From positions 124,001 through 188,000 of the forward strand of contig NZ_JAMBOK010000003.1 of the NCBI RefSeq assembly GCF_023715585.1: 64,000 nt of DNA. Direction: 5' to 3'. The notes under the pieces are model-generated. The model saw only the letters and a list, made by a program, of their open reading frames with translations, made no database searches and was not told the origin of the DNA. The DNA comes from Sporosarcina luteola. Its GTDB lineage: Bacteria; Bacillota; Bacilli; Bacillales_A; Planococcaceae. Shown here piece after piece: positions 1 through 8,077 of the stretch; the first letter of the stretch is position 1, and each line of letters opens with the position of its first letter. The translations under genes were made by a program, and so were the position numbers.

Positions 1-1
1 C

Positions 2-184
2 TATGAAAAAGTGAAGAGAATAGTGGAAGAAGGATCAGCAGGAATCTACCATAGTACGTTAATTCATCATTTCTATAATAGAAGAACGATAAAGGCGTTT
101 ATTTTAGAACGTGATGACTATACATGCCACTATTGTGGAAAGTATGGAGATACGCTGGATCATAAAGTCCCGAAAGCAGTATGA
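2..184 (+). pseudogene. HNH endonuclease, truncated at both ends
   Basis: An open frame enters from the left edge and stops at a TGA after 60 codons. Its end shows the first half of an HNH nuclease fold: RDDYTCHYCGKYGDTLDH, with a zinc Cys-x2-Cys pair and the DH catalytic dipeptide. Intact HNH proteins continue for about 25-30 residues after DH, with a second Cys-x2-Cys and the final His. Here the frame ends six residues after the DH dipeptide (KVPKAV), so the second zinc half and C-terminal histidine are missing. It is therefore probably a dead remnant, or a frameshifted gene. The N-terminal part lies outside the window, so the full architecture is unknown. Confidence 0.6.
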
Positions 185-228
185 TGAATATATGAATAGA
201 ATTCAGGGAATTCATTCCCGAGTTTAGG

Positions 229-263
229 ATCACCATTTACAAGTGCAAATGGTGATTCTTTTT
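229..263 (+). terminator. Rho-independent terminator after the HNH remnant
   Basis: Ten-base arms ATCACCATTT and AAATGGTGAT surround an 8-nt loop and are followed by TCTTTTT. Confidence 0.8.
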
Positions 264-642
264 AGGTTGTTCAAATTGACTGGTTACACGTAATTTATCT
301 GGTCCTAAACCGTTTTAATTGTACGGATACCTTGCACTGAATACATAGACAGAACTCGCAATCAATGATTTGGAAAGTAGATACATAATTTGTCTGGTAC
401 TTTTACTTGCCACCATTTCTCTAATTGTCTCCCAACACTGATTTTATTACTATTTTTATTACAAATGCCTAGTTATTAAACCTACATAAATATGTCTCAC
501 TAATAAGATGTTTCTCCCTAGTTAGTTATTTTTAAAAGCTATTCAAATTTTAAATGATTTTCATTATACTAAGGTTTGGCTAAGAGGGGTTTTAATTGTC
601 AGAATAATTAATTGTGTTTTCAACAGGAGAAAGGGGTTTCCC
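264..642. other. AT-rich intergenic stretch upstream of the AbgT gene
   Basis: I see no coding potential here. A weak promoter for the transporter may be TTCAAA (542-547) and TATACT (565-570) with 17-bp spacing. A good ribosome site, GGAGAAAGGGG, lies just before the ATG at 643. Confidence 0.4.
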
Positions 643-2178
643 ATGCAAACGAAACGTAAAGGGTTTTTCCAAAAGTTTTTAGATATGATCGAAACAACCG
701 GAAACCGCTTGCCACATCCCGTAACGCTATTTGCATTGCTTGCGTTACTTGTCATTGTACTATCTGCGGTCGTTTCTTCCTTCGGGATCAGTGTTCCGCA
801 TCCCGGTAAAGAAGGAGAGTCTATTGAAGTTACGAACCTTCTTACCGTAGAAGGCATTCACTATATCATTACGAATATGACCGCGAACTTCATCGGCTTC
901 GCTCCACTGGGCGTCGTGCTTATTACGATGCTTGGAATCGGATTAGCCGAAGGATCGGGTCTGATCAGTGCGATGCTTCGTGGATTTGTCATGTCTGTAC
1001 CAAAGCAACTGATTACGTTAGGACTCGTTTTCGCAGGTGTCATGTCCAGTGTTGCTTCTGATGCGGGTTATGTTGTACTTCCGCCATTAGGCGCCGTCAT
1101 CTTCGCTGCACTCGGACGTCATCCACTTGCCGGACTTGCCGCGGCATTCGCTGGTGTTTCCGGTGGATTTAGCGCTAACTTATTGCTGTCGGGTACAGAT
1201 GCTTTACTTGGTGAGCTGACAATTATGTCTGCGGCAATCATCGATCCTGCTTATGCAGACGGCATGAATATCGCCATGAACTATTACTTCATCGCGGCTT
1301 CTGTGTTTGTTCTTACAATCGTCGGAGCTTGGGTAACCGAGAAAATTGTTGAACCACGCCTAGGCGAATACAACGGAGAATTCCGTGAAAAGGTTGAAAA
1401 GCTGACATCTATCGAGAAAAAAGGATTGCTATGGGCGGGTCTGTCATTACTCGTTGCAGGAATCCTTGTCTCCTTGCTTGTTCTACTACCAGGTGCGCCT
1501 CTTCGCGGAGACGAAGCGGACATGCCTATTATTAAATCACCATTCATGAAATCACTTGTGCCGATCATCGCCTTCCTGTTCTTCGTTCCAGGACTCGTGT
1601 ACGGAAAAGTGACGAAAGAAATTCGAAATGATAAAGATGTTGCAAGAATGCTGTCCGCAACAATGGCTGCTATGGGTACATTCATCGTATTGTCCTTTAC
1701 AGCGAGCCAGTTCGTCGCTTTCTTCTCTGAGTCAAACATGGGGCTAGTACTTGGTGTGTACGGTGCGAAGTTCCTTGAAAGTATCAACTTGACAGGTATT
1801 CCACTAATACTACTATTCATCGGCATTGCGGCATTCATTAACCTGTTCATCGGTAGTGCATCTGCAAAGTGGGCGATGATGGCACCAGTATTCGTACCGA
1901 TTATGATGAAGCTTGGCTATTCACCAGAACTGACACAAATGGCTTACCGAATTGCCGATTCATCAACAAATATCATTTCGCCACTAATGACGTACTTTGC
2001 GATTATTATCGCTTTCGCACAAAAATACGATAAAAAAATGGGTATTGGTACACTGATCTCTGTCATGTTCCCGTACTCTATGTTCTTCCTGATAATATGG
2101 AGCATTACTCTCATCGTCTGGATGCTATTCGGCATCGATCTCGGACCTGGATCTCCTATTCACTACAACGGAAACTAA
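643..2178 (+). CDS. AbgT family transporter (p-aminobenzoyl-glutamate type)
   Basis: Predicted 511-residue inner-membrane transporter of the AbgT family, whose characterised members take up p-aminobenzoyl-glutamate or export sulfonamides using the proton gradient. The N-terminus (FLDMIETTGNRLPHPVTLF) is the family signature. About 12 hydrophobic segments follow, with the helix-breaking stretches typical of the fold (VSGGFSANLLLSGTDALL around 170-190; ADSSTNIISPLMTYFA near 440-460). Length is as expected for the family. It starts at ATG after GGAGAAAGGGG and is a single-gene unit with its own terminator. Substrate is inferred from family only; drug efflux or another peptide-like substrate is possible. 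Confidence 0.88.
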   Translation: MQTKRKGFFQKFLDMIETTGNRLPHPVTLFALLALLVIVLSAVVSSFGISVPHPGKEGESIEVTNLLTVEGIHYIITNMTANFIGFAPLGVVLITMLGIGLAEGSGLISAMLRGFVMSVPKQLITLGLVFAGVMSSVASDAGYVVLPPLGAVIFAALGRHPLAGLAAAFAGVSGGFSANLLLSGTDALLGELTIMSAAIIDPAYADGMNIAMNYYFIAASVFVLTIVGAWVTEKIVEPRLGEYNGEFREKVEKLTSIEKKGLLWAGLSLLVAGILVSLLVLLPGAPLRGDEADMPIIKSPFMKSLVPIIAFLFFVPGLVYGKVTKEIRNDKDVARMLSATMAAMGTFIVLSFTASQFVAFFSESNMGLVLGVYGAKFLESINLTGIPLILLFIGIAAFINLFIGSASAKWAMMAPVFVPIMMKLGYSPELTQMAYRIADSSTNIISPLMTYFAIIIAFAQKYDKKMGIGTLISVMFPYSMFFLIIWSITLIVWMLFGIDLGPGSPIHYNGN

Positions 2179-2183
2179 GACTG

Positions 2184-2217
2184 AAGCACAACCTTCTATT
2201 ATGGGTTGTGCTTTTTT
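2184..2217 (+). terminator. Terminator of the AbgT gene
   Basis: AGCACAACC and GGTTGTGCT form the stem, followed by TTTTTTT. Confidence 0.9.
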
Positions 2218-2370
2218 TATCCGTGGAAGCTCTTTGCTTTTTCGTCCTCATCGCCTACATCATTTACATGGCGTACATTATCATACGGAATTAATAACAG
2301 GGACCACAAATAATACAACCATGAAAATAGGTACCAGGTACCCGAACAATTATTACAACCAAACCATTAT

Positions 2371-2418
2371 AAAAATGCCTGGTACGAACGCAATTCGCAA
2401 TTGCATCAGTACCAGGCA
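2371..2418 (-). terminator. Terminator-like hairpin downstream of the DUF1456 gene
   Basis: Arms TGCCTGGTAC (2376-2385) and GTACCAGGCA (2409-2418) are perfectly complementary. On the minus strand the stem is followed by TTTTTAT, so it can terminate the gene that ends at 2426. The TGCCTGGTACC sequence is related to other palindromes in this chromosome, and AGGTACCAGGTACC lies 45 bp away at 2331. Confidence 0.65.
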
Positions 2419-2425
2419 CCTTACA

Positions 2426-2923
2426 TTAAGCCCTGTATTTTATAGCTAACCCTTTTAAGAAGTTCCTCGCGTATCGATCCAGGCAGGGTTTATAATTTTT
2501 GTGCCCTTCTTTCCTCAATACAGCACTTAGTTCACCTTTGGATATAGTGACTCCTGCATTTTCCAAAATCTCAAGCATGTCCTCACTTGTTAACGCGAGT
2601 GCTATTTTCACTTTCTTCAGCAGGAGATTATTAACACTTTCATTCGTTGCCGTAGATACGGCCGGACCTTGAGGTTGTCCTGGTTTCGGATCTTGTTTGC
2701 CTCTTTTATAGATAATGAGGCCATTTAAAAATGAATCCAACATCTCATTCGTACACTTCATTTGCAATTCATTTTCAGGTTCATCTTCATTTGATTTTGT
2801 TAGCAACTGGATTACATCTTCTTTTGTCACTTCAACGCCGCCAAGTTTAAAAATATCTACCATCTCAGTATTCGTAAAATCCAAAGCATATCGCAATCGG
2901 ATTAATATATCATTATTATTCAT
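2426..2923 (-). CDS. yehS: DUF1456 family protein (YehS-like)
   Basis: Cytoplasmic protein of 165 residues made of two copies of the DUF1456 domain. Residues 1-75 (NNNDILIRLRYALDFTNTEM...) and 95-165 (VNNLLLKKVKIALALTSEDM...) are recognisably repeated, each with the pattern [N]-D/K-L-R/K-x-AL-x-(L/F)T-x-x-(D/E)M followed by a K-(E/G)-x-(L/V) helix. They are joined by a Pro/Gly/Gln-rich linker. The biochemical function of the family is unknown. The gene stands alone, begins at ATG after AGGAGG, and ends before a hairpin terminator. Confidence 0.85.
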   Translation of the reverse strand: MNNNDILIRLRYALDFTNTEMVDIFKLGGVEVTKEDVIQLLTKSNEDEPENELQMKCTNEMLDSFLNGLIIYKRGKQDPKPGQPQGPAVSTATNESVNNLLLKKVKIALALTSEDMLEILENAGVTISKGELSAVLRKEGHKNYKPCLDRYARNFLKGLAIKYRA

Positions 2924-3250
2924 TTGTAGACCTCCTGTATAAAGTGCTTGTACAAAATGACTTCATCCTTATTATTGCCATTTTGTTTGTTACTAGTATG
3001 TATTTATTCGATTTACCCCTAATAATAGCACAAAAAAAGTGCGAAAGATTCCTGTGCATAAAAACGGGTAATCGAAATGCAAAAAATAACGCAATATAAT
3101 CGAGTATTAAAAGAATAAACGTGAATGGGAATTCCTATTTACACAAATAGCGGGTCAAGAAGCACAGGTTTTATAGTAATAGTTGAAAATATTTTACATA
3201 TTAGTAGTATAAGATAGAGTGAATATATTAATGTTTAGAGGAGATTTGAT
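2924..3250. other. Divergent intergenic region
   Basis: This AT-rich stretch holds the promoters of the divergent DUF1456 and DUF4352 genes. I could not assign a clear operator, riboswitch or repeat. Confidence 0.4.
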
Positions 3251-3844
3251 ATGAAGCGATTACTAGTTTTAACAGGGGCAATGTTAGTAAGTTTGAGTGT
3301 ACTGGCCGCTTGCAATTCGGATTCAGGGAAACAAGAGGACGAAGGGTCTAACGGAAAAAATGAACAAGAAAACAACCGTCTTGAAGCTGATCAAGCTAGT
3401 ACAGGTTTCAAAGACCAGACTGACCTGAAGATTGGTGATTCGGGAGAAGCTGAAAGCACAATTGGAAAATACAAAATCACAGTCAACTCCGTGAAAAGAG
3501 TCGATGAAATAGATGGAAAAACCCCTAGTCTGGACTATTATTTTATTGCTGATATGACTGTTGAAAATATTGGTGATGAACCATATGATGCCATGGATAT
3601 CATCGATAATTTAAACTTTACGAAGAGCCTAGATTCAGGGGGAGCAGGAGATTTCTCGAATTTGCATGACAGCGTAAAGCACTTTACAGGAACAATACAA
3701 CCGGGTGAAAGTGTAACAGGAGAAGCTGTTTTTCAAGGACAAGACTCTGACGTTTATTATATTAAAACGATCGATGGATTAATCGCTTCGGGGGCTGTGA
3801 AAAACCAAACGATTTGGTCCTTTGATATAAATGAAACGGAGTAA
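3251..3844 (+). CDS. Lipoprotein with DUF4352 (immunoglobulin-like) domain
   Basis: 197-residue secreted lipoprotein. The signal peptide ends in a lipobox LAAC, so Cys20 should be lipidated and the protein anchored outside the membrane. A charged, Asn/Glu-rich spacer (25-55) follows, then a beta-rich domain (about 60-195) with the DUF4352 pattern (GKYKITVNSVKRV..., YYFIADMTVENIGDEPYD..., TIQPGESVTGEAVFQ). DUF4352 domains occur in many Firmicute lipoproteins with no assigned activity. The gene is monocistronic, with GAGGAG upstream of the ATG and a terminator at 3959. Confidence 0.85.
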   Translation: MKRLLVLTGAMLVSLSVLAACNSDSGKQEDEGSNGKNEQENNRLEADQASTGFKDQTDLKIGDSGEAESTIGKYKITVNSVKRVDEIDGKTPSLDYYFIADMTVENIGDEPYDAMDIIDNLNFTKSLDSGGAGDFSNLHDSVKHFTGTIQPGESVTGEAVFQGQDSDVYYIKTIDGLIASGAVKNQTIWSFDINETE

Positions 3845-3958
3845 TCATTTCGGTGAACCACGTATTCGTAACCTTGAAAAGTAAGTGCCAGTCACCCGAA
3901 TAATTTTGGTGTAAATCCGTTCACCTAATTCCCATTGTAGGGAACCTGCTAGTACAGG

Positions 3959-3992
3959 CCGCCTAATGTTAGCGCATTAGGTGGTCCTTTTT
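3959..3992 (+). terminator. Terminator after the DUF4352 lipoprotein
   Basis: CCGCCTAATG and CATTAGGTGG form the stem, followed by TCCTTTTTATTTT. Confidence 0.85.
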
Positions 3993-4099
3993 ATTTTATT
4001 TGTAGTAGACAGACAAATGTTTTGGAAGTGTCCTGCGATGAGTTGAGGCTTTGAATGTGAAGCAGTAAAATATAGTTGTGTTTAAAAGGAGCGGTTCGA

Positions 4100-4438
4100 A
4101 TGTACAATACTGACTTGTTTGAAGAAGAAGAGTATATTCTTTGTAAAAGTAAGATGGAAAAGCAGACATTTACTTTATTAATGGATGCTTGTGATAGGAA
4201 CGAAGGGGAAGGAATCCCGTTACCTCTGATATGCATTATGGATGTATGCGAAGATAAGGTTCATTGGGGTAAGTTCTGGACTAGACTTTCAGATTTCAAG
4301 AGGGAATATCTGTCCCATACTAGTTATTATGGAGATCTGATTAAGGTTTTAGCTTTTACAATCTTTGGATATGGAAATTGGTCTAACAATGATCGAATCA
4401 GAAAAGGTTTGAAACCAATTCGATTTAAACAGTTGTAA
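4100..4438 (+). CDS. Hypothetical protein, 112 residues
   Basis: Soluble protein with no signal peptide or membrane segment. The ATG at 4100 was chosen because AAAAGGAGCGG precedes it at normal spacing; an upstream in-frame ATG at 4076 lacks a ribosome site. It has an acidic N-terminus (DLFEEEEYI), a central Trp-rich patch (KVHWGKFWTRL) and a basic C-terminal tail. I recognise no family. It is followed 40 bp later by the NUDIX gene and may be co-transcribed with it. Confidence 0.6.
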   Translation: MYNTDLFEEEEYILCKSKMEKQTFTLLMDACDRNEGEGIPLPLICIMDVCEDKVHWGKFWTRLSDFKREYLSHTSYYGDLIKVLAFTIFGYGNWSNNDRIRKGLKPIRFKQL

Positions 4439-4478
4439 TGAAATGAATGACTGGTTTGGCGGAAAGGGGAATGATGTC

Positions 4479-5099
4479 ATGAATCAGGAAAGATGGAGAG
4501 AACAACTGCGTACCAATCAAGAGTTGTTCATTGGTGAGGCGACTGCTCTCCGTTCAGCTGTTTTGATTCCACTCGTCCAGGTGGAAGGGCAATGGCGTGT
4601 GTTGTTCGAAGTCCGTTCGGCAACGATGAGGAGCCAGCCTGGCGATATTTGTTTTCCTGGCGGCCGAATTGATCCTACCGACGATTCGCCTCTTTTCGCG
4701 GCGTTACGGGAAACGCATGAGGAGCTTGGGGTGAGCCCCGATACGGTAGAAGTGCTGGGTTCACTAAGTCCGTATGTTGCTTCTCCGTCATTTGTTGTCT
4801 ATCCGTTTGCCGGGATTGTGGATTATAAGGAAATCATTCGGTCCTATAATAAAAATGAGGTTGAAGAAGTGTTCACCGTGCCGCTTAATTATCTGCTTAG
4901 TCATGAGCCGTATATGCATCCGGTTGCGGTGAATCTCTCGCCCGATTTAAATTTTCCTTACGATAAGATTCGGAATGGTGAGAACTACCAATGGAGGGGG
5001 CGTACGGTGGAAGAATGGTTTTTCGAGTACGGGCCTTATACAATTTGGGGACTGACCGCGAGGATTTTGAAGCATTTCATTGAGATGATCCGTGAATAG
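4479..5099 (+). CDS. NUDIX hydrolase, CoA pyrophosphatase type
   Basis: 206-residue cytoplasmic hydrolase predicted to cleave CoA or related nucleotide pyrophosphates. The NUDIX box lies at about residues 60-84: GGRIDPTDDSPLFAALRE then THEELGV. The REThEELG core carries the metal-binding glutamates, and the one-residue offset before it is typical of the CoA-pyrophosphatase subgroup, as is RSQPGDICFPGG just upstream. ATG 4479 is preceded by GGAAAGGGGA at 8 nt, better than the in-frame ATG at 4443. Substrate is inferred from the subfamily. Confidence 0.85.
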   Translation: MNQERWREQLRTNQELFIGEATALRSAVLIPLVQVEGQWRVLFEVRSATMRSQPGDICFPGGRIDPTDDSPLFAALRETHEELGVSPDTVEVLGSLSPYVASPSFVVYPFAGIVDYKEIIRSYNKNEVEEVFTVPLNYLLSHEPYMHPVAVNLSPDLNFPYDKIRNGENYQWRGRTVEEWFFEYGPYTIWGLTARILKHFIEMIRE

Positions 5100-5209
5100 T
5101 TCTGTGCAAACTAATTTGAGTTGCATCATGAAGGCGGTTGCTATCTATTCGGATGCAAGCTGCACGGACACCCGGAATACGTTTTGGAACAGATTGTAGC
5201 CATACTGTT

Positions 5210-5280
5210 TTTCCACGATAAAAAAATAATCCATCCTTGCGTGTAACTCGCTTAGGATGGATTATTTCATCTCGTGGAAA
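5210..5280. terminator. Bidirectional nested hairpin between convergent genes
   Basis: Inner arms AAATAATCCATCCT (5224-5237) and AGGATGGATTATTT (5254-5267) are nested in outer arms TTTCCACGA (5210-5218) and TCGTGGAAA (5272-5280). The inner hairpin recurs in similar form at 37386, and part of it (ATCCATCCTTGCGTGTAAC) at 55816. Confidence 0.85.
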
Positions 5281-6141
5281 TTAATACACGTTTTGATCAC
5301 GATTAAATTTCAGGTCTACTAGTGCCTTCTTCAACGTTCCCTTTGTCATTTGATTACTAAAGTCCAATCCTAGACTTACAGCAGTCTGGGCAACTTCTGG
5401 CCTTATACCTGTTATGATCGTTTGAACTCCCAGCAATTTCAGGGTAGAGCTCAAATTAAAGATATGTTGTGCCACCATCGTATCGACAATCGCTACCCCG
5501 GACAAGTCGAGGATTAAGTAAGAAATTTTTAATCTGCCTACTTCTTTCGTCGTATTCTCCATCAACATTAATGCCCGTTCAGTATCAATATTTCCGATTA
5601 ATGGCAGTATGGCGATATCATCAGAAATAGAAACAATCGGCACGGACAATTCAATAAATGCTCTTTTAGCATTATCGAGGTTAACTGTGTAGAAGTTTAC
5701 AAAGGTTAAGCTAAAACAGTAAACGGCATGGTCAAGCAATGGATCTATGATCTTACATGTTGCTAACAATGATTTAACCGACATGTCATGTGTAAGTACC
5801 GTGTTTTCAATTACTTCATGGATAAAGGTTCGGTAAAGCGATGTATCTTTCAAGGCTTCATCTAATGGTACTCCAAGTTTATATACATAATCTGAAGTTT
5901 CCTTTGCCCATTCTTCTATTTGCTCATAGGCCCTTTCTCTCTTTTCTGGTTTGGCCAAGAATTCTCCAAAGAGACCTACAAAGTTTGCTCTCATCTTTAT
6001 TATTTCGTCTTCAATATGTGAAGGGATTAATTGTCTTTGATCATCCGGAATCTCTGATAATCGTAACTCATGAATTTTACGTGCTATATTAATTTTTTCT
6101 TCTACTAACGTTTCTCCGAGTAATTCCATTTCATTTATCAT
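5281..6141 (-). CDS. RsbR-family stressosome protein with C-terminal STAS domain
   Basis: 286 residues. The N-terminal half (about 1-150) resembles the non-haem globin-like sensor of RsbR co-antagonists. A linker helix leads to a STAS domain (about 165-280): PIVSISDDIAILPLIG, LDLSGVAIVDTMVAQ, GIRPEVAQTAVSLG. Stressosomes built from RsbR and RsbS hold the kinase RsbT until stress releases it to activate sigma-B or another output. In B. subtilis RsbRA the two regulatory threonines lie in DITG and AQT; here the first is serine (DLSG) and the second is retained. ATG 6141 follows AAAGGGGGAAG. It is divergent from a paralogue at 6340. Confidence 0.88.
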   Translation of the reverse strand: MINEMELLGETLVEEKINIARKIHELRLSEIPDDQRQLIPSHIEDEIIKMRANFVGLFGEFLAKPEKRERAYEQIEEWAKETSDYVYKLGVPLDEALKDTSLYRTFIHEVIENTVLTHDMSVKSLLATCKIIDPLLDHAVYCFSLTFVNFYTVNLDNAKRAFIELSVPIVSISDDIAILPLIGNIDTERALMLMENTTKEVGRLKISYLILDLSGVAIVDTMVAQHIFNLSSTLKLLGVQTIITGIRPEVAQTAVSLGLDFSNQMTKGTLKKALVDLKFNRDQNVY

Positions 6142-6339
6142 CAGCACTTCCCCCTTTATAGAAATATATATTCTATTTGCCATTTTATTGTAGTGCATAC
6201 ACTAGATTTCTGCAAACTAACAATTACTAATGTAAAGGTCCCATGAGAATATTCCAAAAAGTAAAAAATGTGGTAAAATCATTTTAAAGTAGTTATTGAT
6301 GATACTCTTCAACATTGAGGGGTGTAGGAGGAATAGAAA

Positions 6340-7173
6340 ATGTCGGAAACAAGGAAACTTCATGATTTCTTACTGAGTAAGGCAGAGCAAATGACGGAAG
6401 AATGGTACGACAAACTTGATAAAAGTGATCCGTCAGGCGTGTATTCTTCTACCGATCCTTTGGAGATTGAGAAATTGAAAGGGCAGAACTTTGCCTTCCA
6501 CGAAAATGCTTTTAGAATATTAATCGAAGAAGAATCTGAAGTGATGAATCGGATGGAAAGCTGGATTTTGGAGACGACAAGCGATCCTCAACTTGTCAGT
6601 ACACCTATCGAATTTATCATAAGAGAGTTTATGAGGACGCGGAATGTATATTTTGACTTCATCAAAGAGTTTGTGGATGAGAATAAAGAGTCGATGACCA
6701 TTGAATCCACTTTACATTATTATGAACTGATCATTAAAATAACGGATCAGGCGATTGTTTGGTATACACATGAAAGAAACAGACATCTAAGAGAAAAACT
6801 GCGAATCCAAAAAGATGTGATAAATGAGTTAAGCGCCCCAGTCATTGCGCTGAGTGACCAAACAGCGTTGCTTCCGATTATTGGAGAGCTGGATGCCGAT
6901 CGGGCACGAATACTACTAGAGAACACATTAGAACAGTGTGTGGCTAAGGGGATCAGCAGCCTCTATATAGATTTGTCTGGCGTGGGACTGATGGATACGA
7001 TGGTTGCGCAACAGCTTTTCGGTCTAATTCAGTCTTTAGAGCTGATAGGTGTCGGAACAACGTTATCCGGTATCAGGCCAGAAATTGCCCTGACAGCGAT
7101 TCAGTTAGGGATCTCTTTCGATAATGTACGGATCACTTCAAGGCTTTCACAGGCGATCCAACAAGCATACTAA
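6340..7173 (+). CDS. RsbR-family stressosome protein with C-terminal STAS domain (paralogue)
   Basis: 277 residues, same architecture as the minus-strand paralogue ending at 6141: a helical sensor domain (1-155), a linker, and a STAS domain (about 165-275) with PVIALSDQTALLPIIG, IDLSGVGLMDTMVAQ and GIRPEIALTAIQLG. The first phosphosite position is again serine, the second threonine. The sensor halves are clearly diverged, so the two proteins probably sense different signals while sharing the stressosome scaffold. GTAGGAGGAAT precedes the ATG, and a hairpin follows at 7194. No RsbS, RsbT or RsbX gene is adjacent. Confidence 0.88.
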   Translation: MSETRKLHDFLLSKAEQMTEEWYDKLDKSDPSGVYSSTDPLEIEKLKGQNFAFHENAFRILIEEESEVMNRMESWILETTSDPQLVSTPIEFIIREFMRTRNVYFDFIKEFVDENKESMTIESTLHYYELIIKITDQAIVWYTHERNRHLREKLRIQKDVINELSAPVIALSDQTALLPIIGELDADRARILLENTLEQCVAKGISSLYIDLSGVGLMDTMVAQQLFGLIQSLELIGVGTTLSGIRPEIALTAIQLGISFDNVRITSRLSQAIQQAY

Positions 7174-7193
7174 GTGAATGATAGTAAACAAGA

Positions 7194-7232
7194 AAACCAC
7201 TCTCGGCCGCTGCAGGCTGAAGAGTGGTTTCT
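7194..7232 (+). terminator. Hairpin after the second RsbR gene
   Basis: AAACCACTCT and AGAGTGGTTT form the stem around a GC-rich loop. The following T-run is weak. Confidence 0.6.
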
Positions 7233-7280
7233 CACTTATATGGAAAAGCGCTCACTGTGAAGAAAATCGAAAAGAAACAA

Positions 7281-7309
7281 TTGATAAATTATTCTGTACG
7301 TCATATAGT
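7281..7309 (+). promoter_or_regulatory. Predicted sigma-A promoter of the fatty-acid hydroxylase-fadR unit
   Basis: TTGATA (7281-7286) and TATAGT (7304-7309) are separated by 17 bp. A FadR-like operator lies about 20 bp downstream. Confidence 0.55.
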
Positions 7310-7330
7310 TAGGTAACACCAAAAAATAAA

Positions 7331-7343
7331 CTGGTCTTACCAA
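7331..7343. promoter_or_regulatory. FadR-type operator
   Basis: CTGGTCTTACCAA contains TGGT-N3-ACCA, the core that E. coli FadR reads in its fatty-acid operators. It sits just downstream of the predicted promoter of a unit that encodes a FadR homologue, which suggests autoregulation. Confidence 0.6.
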
Positions 7344-7405
7344 ATGGGCACTTTCCAAGTTAGGGATTTTGGAGGAACTTCAACTGACAGACAGGGGGAT
7401 TATCA

Positions 7406-8020
7406 ATGAATACCAAGTACGTGAAAGAGTTTGTTACGTTTCCGGACGTCACAATTATGCTTGTTCTGCTTGCTCCGCTTTTGGGCTATACGTTTTTCCA
7501 TCTTCTTTCCTACGGGACGTGGATTGCGTTCGGCATCGGGATGGCTACGTATGGAATGAGTGAGTATGTCGTCCATCGGTTTTTATTTCACATGAAAACG
7601 CCGGAAAATCCTACTTTATTGAAAGTGATTAAGCGCTTACACTTTGATCACCATGCCTACCCGGATGATCTCAAATTGCTTTTCCTGCCGCTTTGGTTCA
7701 GTTTGCCCGGCTTCGCCATCTTTTCAACCATTTGCTACTTCATCACAAATAACTTCACATTGACGATTGCTTATCTTGCAGGAATTGTCCTCTATTTTAT
7801 GATTTATGAATGGAAGCATTATGTTGCGCACCGGCCGATTCAGCCGCGCACAGCATTCGGCAAAAAGATTAAGAAAGTGCATCTCTGGCATCACTTCAAA
7901 AATGAGAACTACTGGTTTGGTGTGACGCATACCTCTATCGATAAAACATTTGGAACGTATAAAGATCAAAAACTGGTCGAGAAAAGTGAGACAGCCAAGA
8001 ATTTGGAGAAGCGCGCCTGA
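7406..8020 (+). CDS. Fatty acid hydroxylase / sterol desaturase superfamily membrane enzyme
   Basis: 204-residue integral membrane di-iron oxygenase candidate. It has about four hydrophobic segments and the full set of histidine clusters of the superfamily: HRFLFH (residues about 57-62), HFDHH (near 77-81), HYVAH (near 134-138) and HLWHHFKNENYWFGVTH (near 155-171). Members hydroxylate or desaturate acyl chains, sphingoid bases or sterols using O2. The substrate here is unknown, but the next gene is a FadR-like acyl-CoA regulator, so a fatty acyl substrate is the likely one. GGGGG precedes the ATG at 7406. Confidence 0.82.
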   Translation: MNTKYVKEFVTFPDVTIMLVLLAPLLGYTFFHLLSYGTWIAFGIGMATYGMSEYVVHRFLFHMKTPENPTLLKVIKRLHFDHHAYPDDLKLLFLPLWFSLPGFAIFSTICYFITNNFTLTIAYLAGIVLYFMIYEWKHYVAHRPIQPRTAFGKKIKKVHLWHHFKNENYWFGVTHTSIDKTFGTYKDQKLVEKSETAKNLEKRA

Positions 8021-8077
8021 ATGAAAGGGAATCGTGCCCGGCACGCTACGGGTTGCGCAGTCAAAGGAGATTTTGCG

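Noticed and set aside
1284..1850. 188-codon antisense frame within the AbgT gene
   Set aside because: Shadow of a clearly conserved transporter frame.
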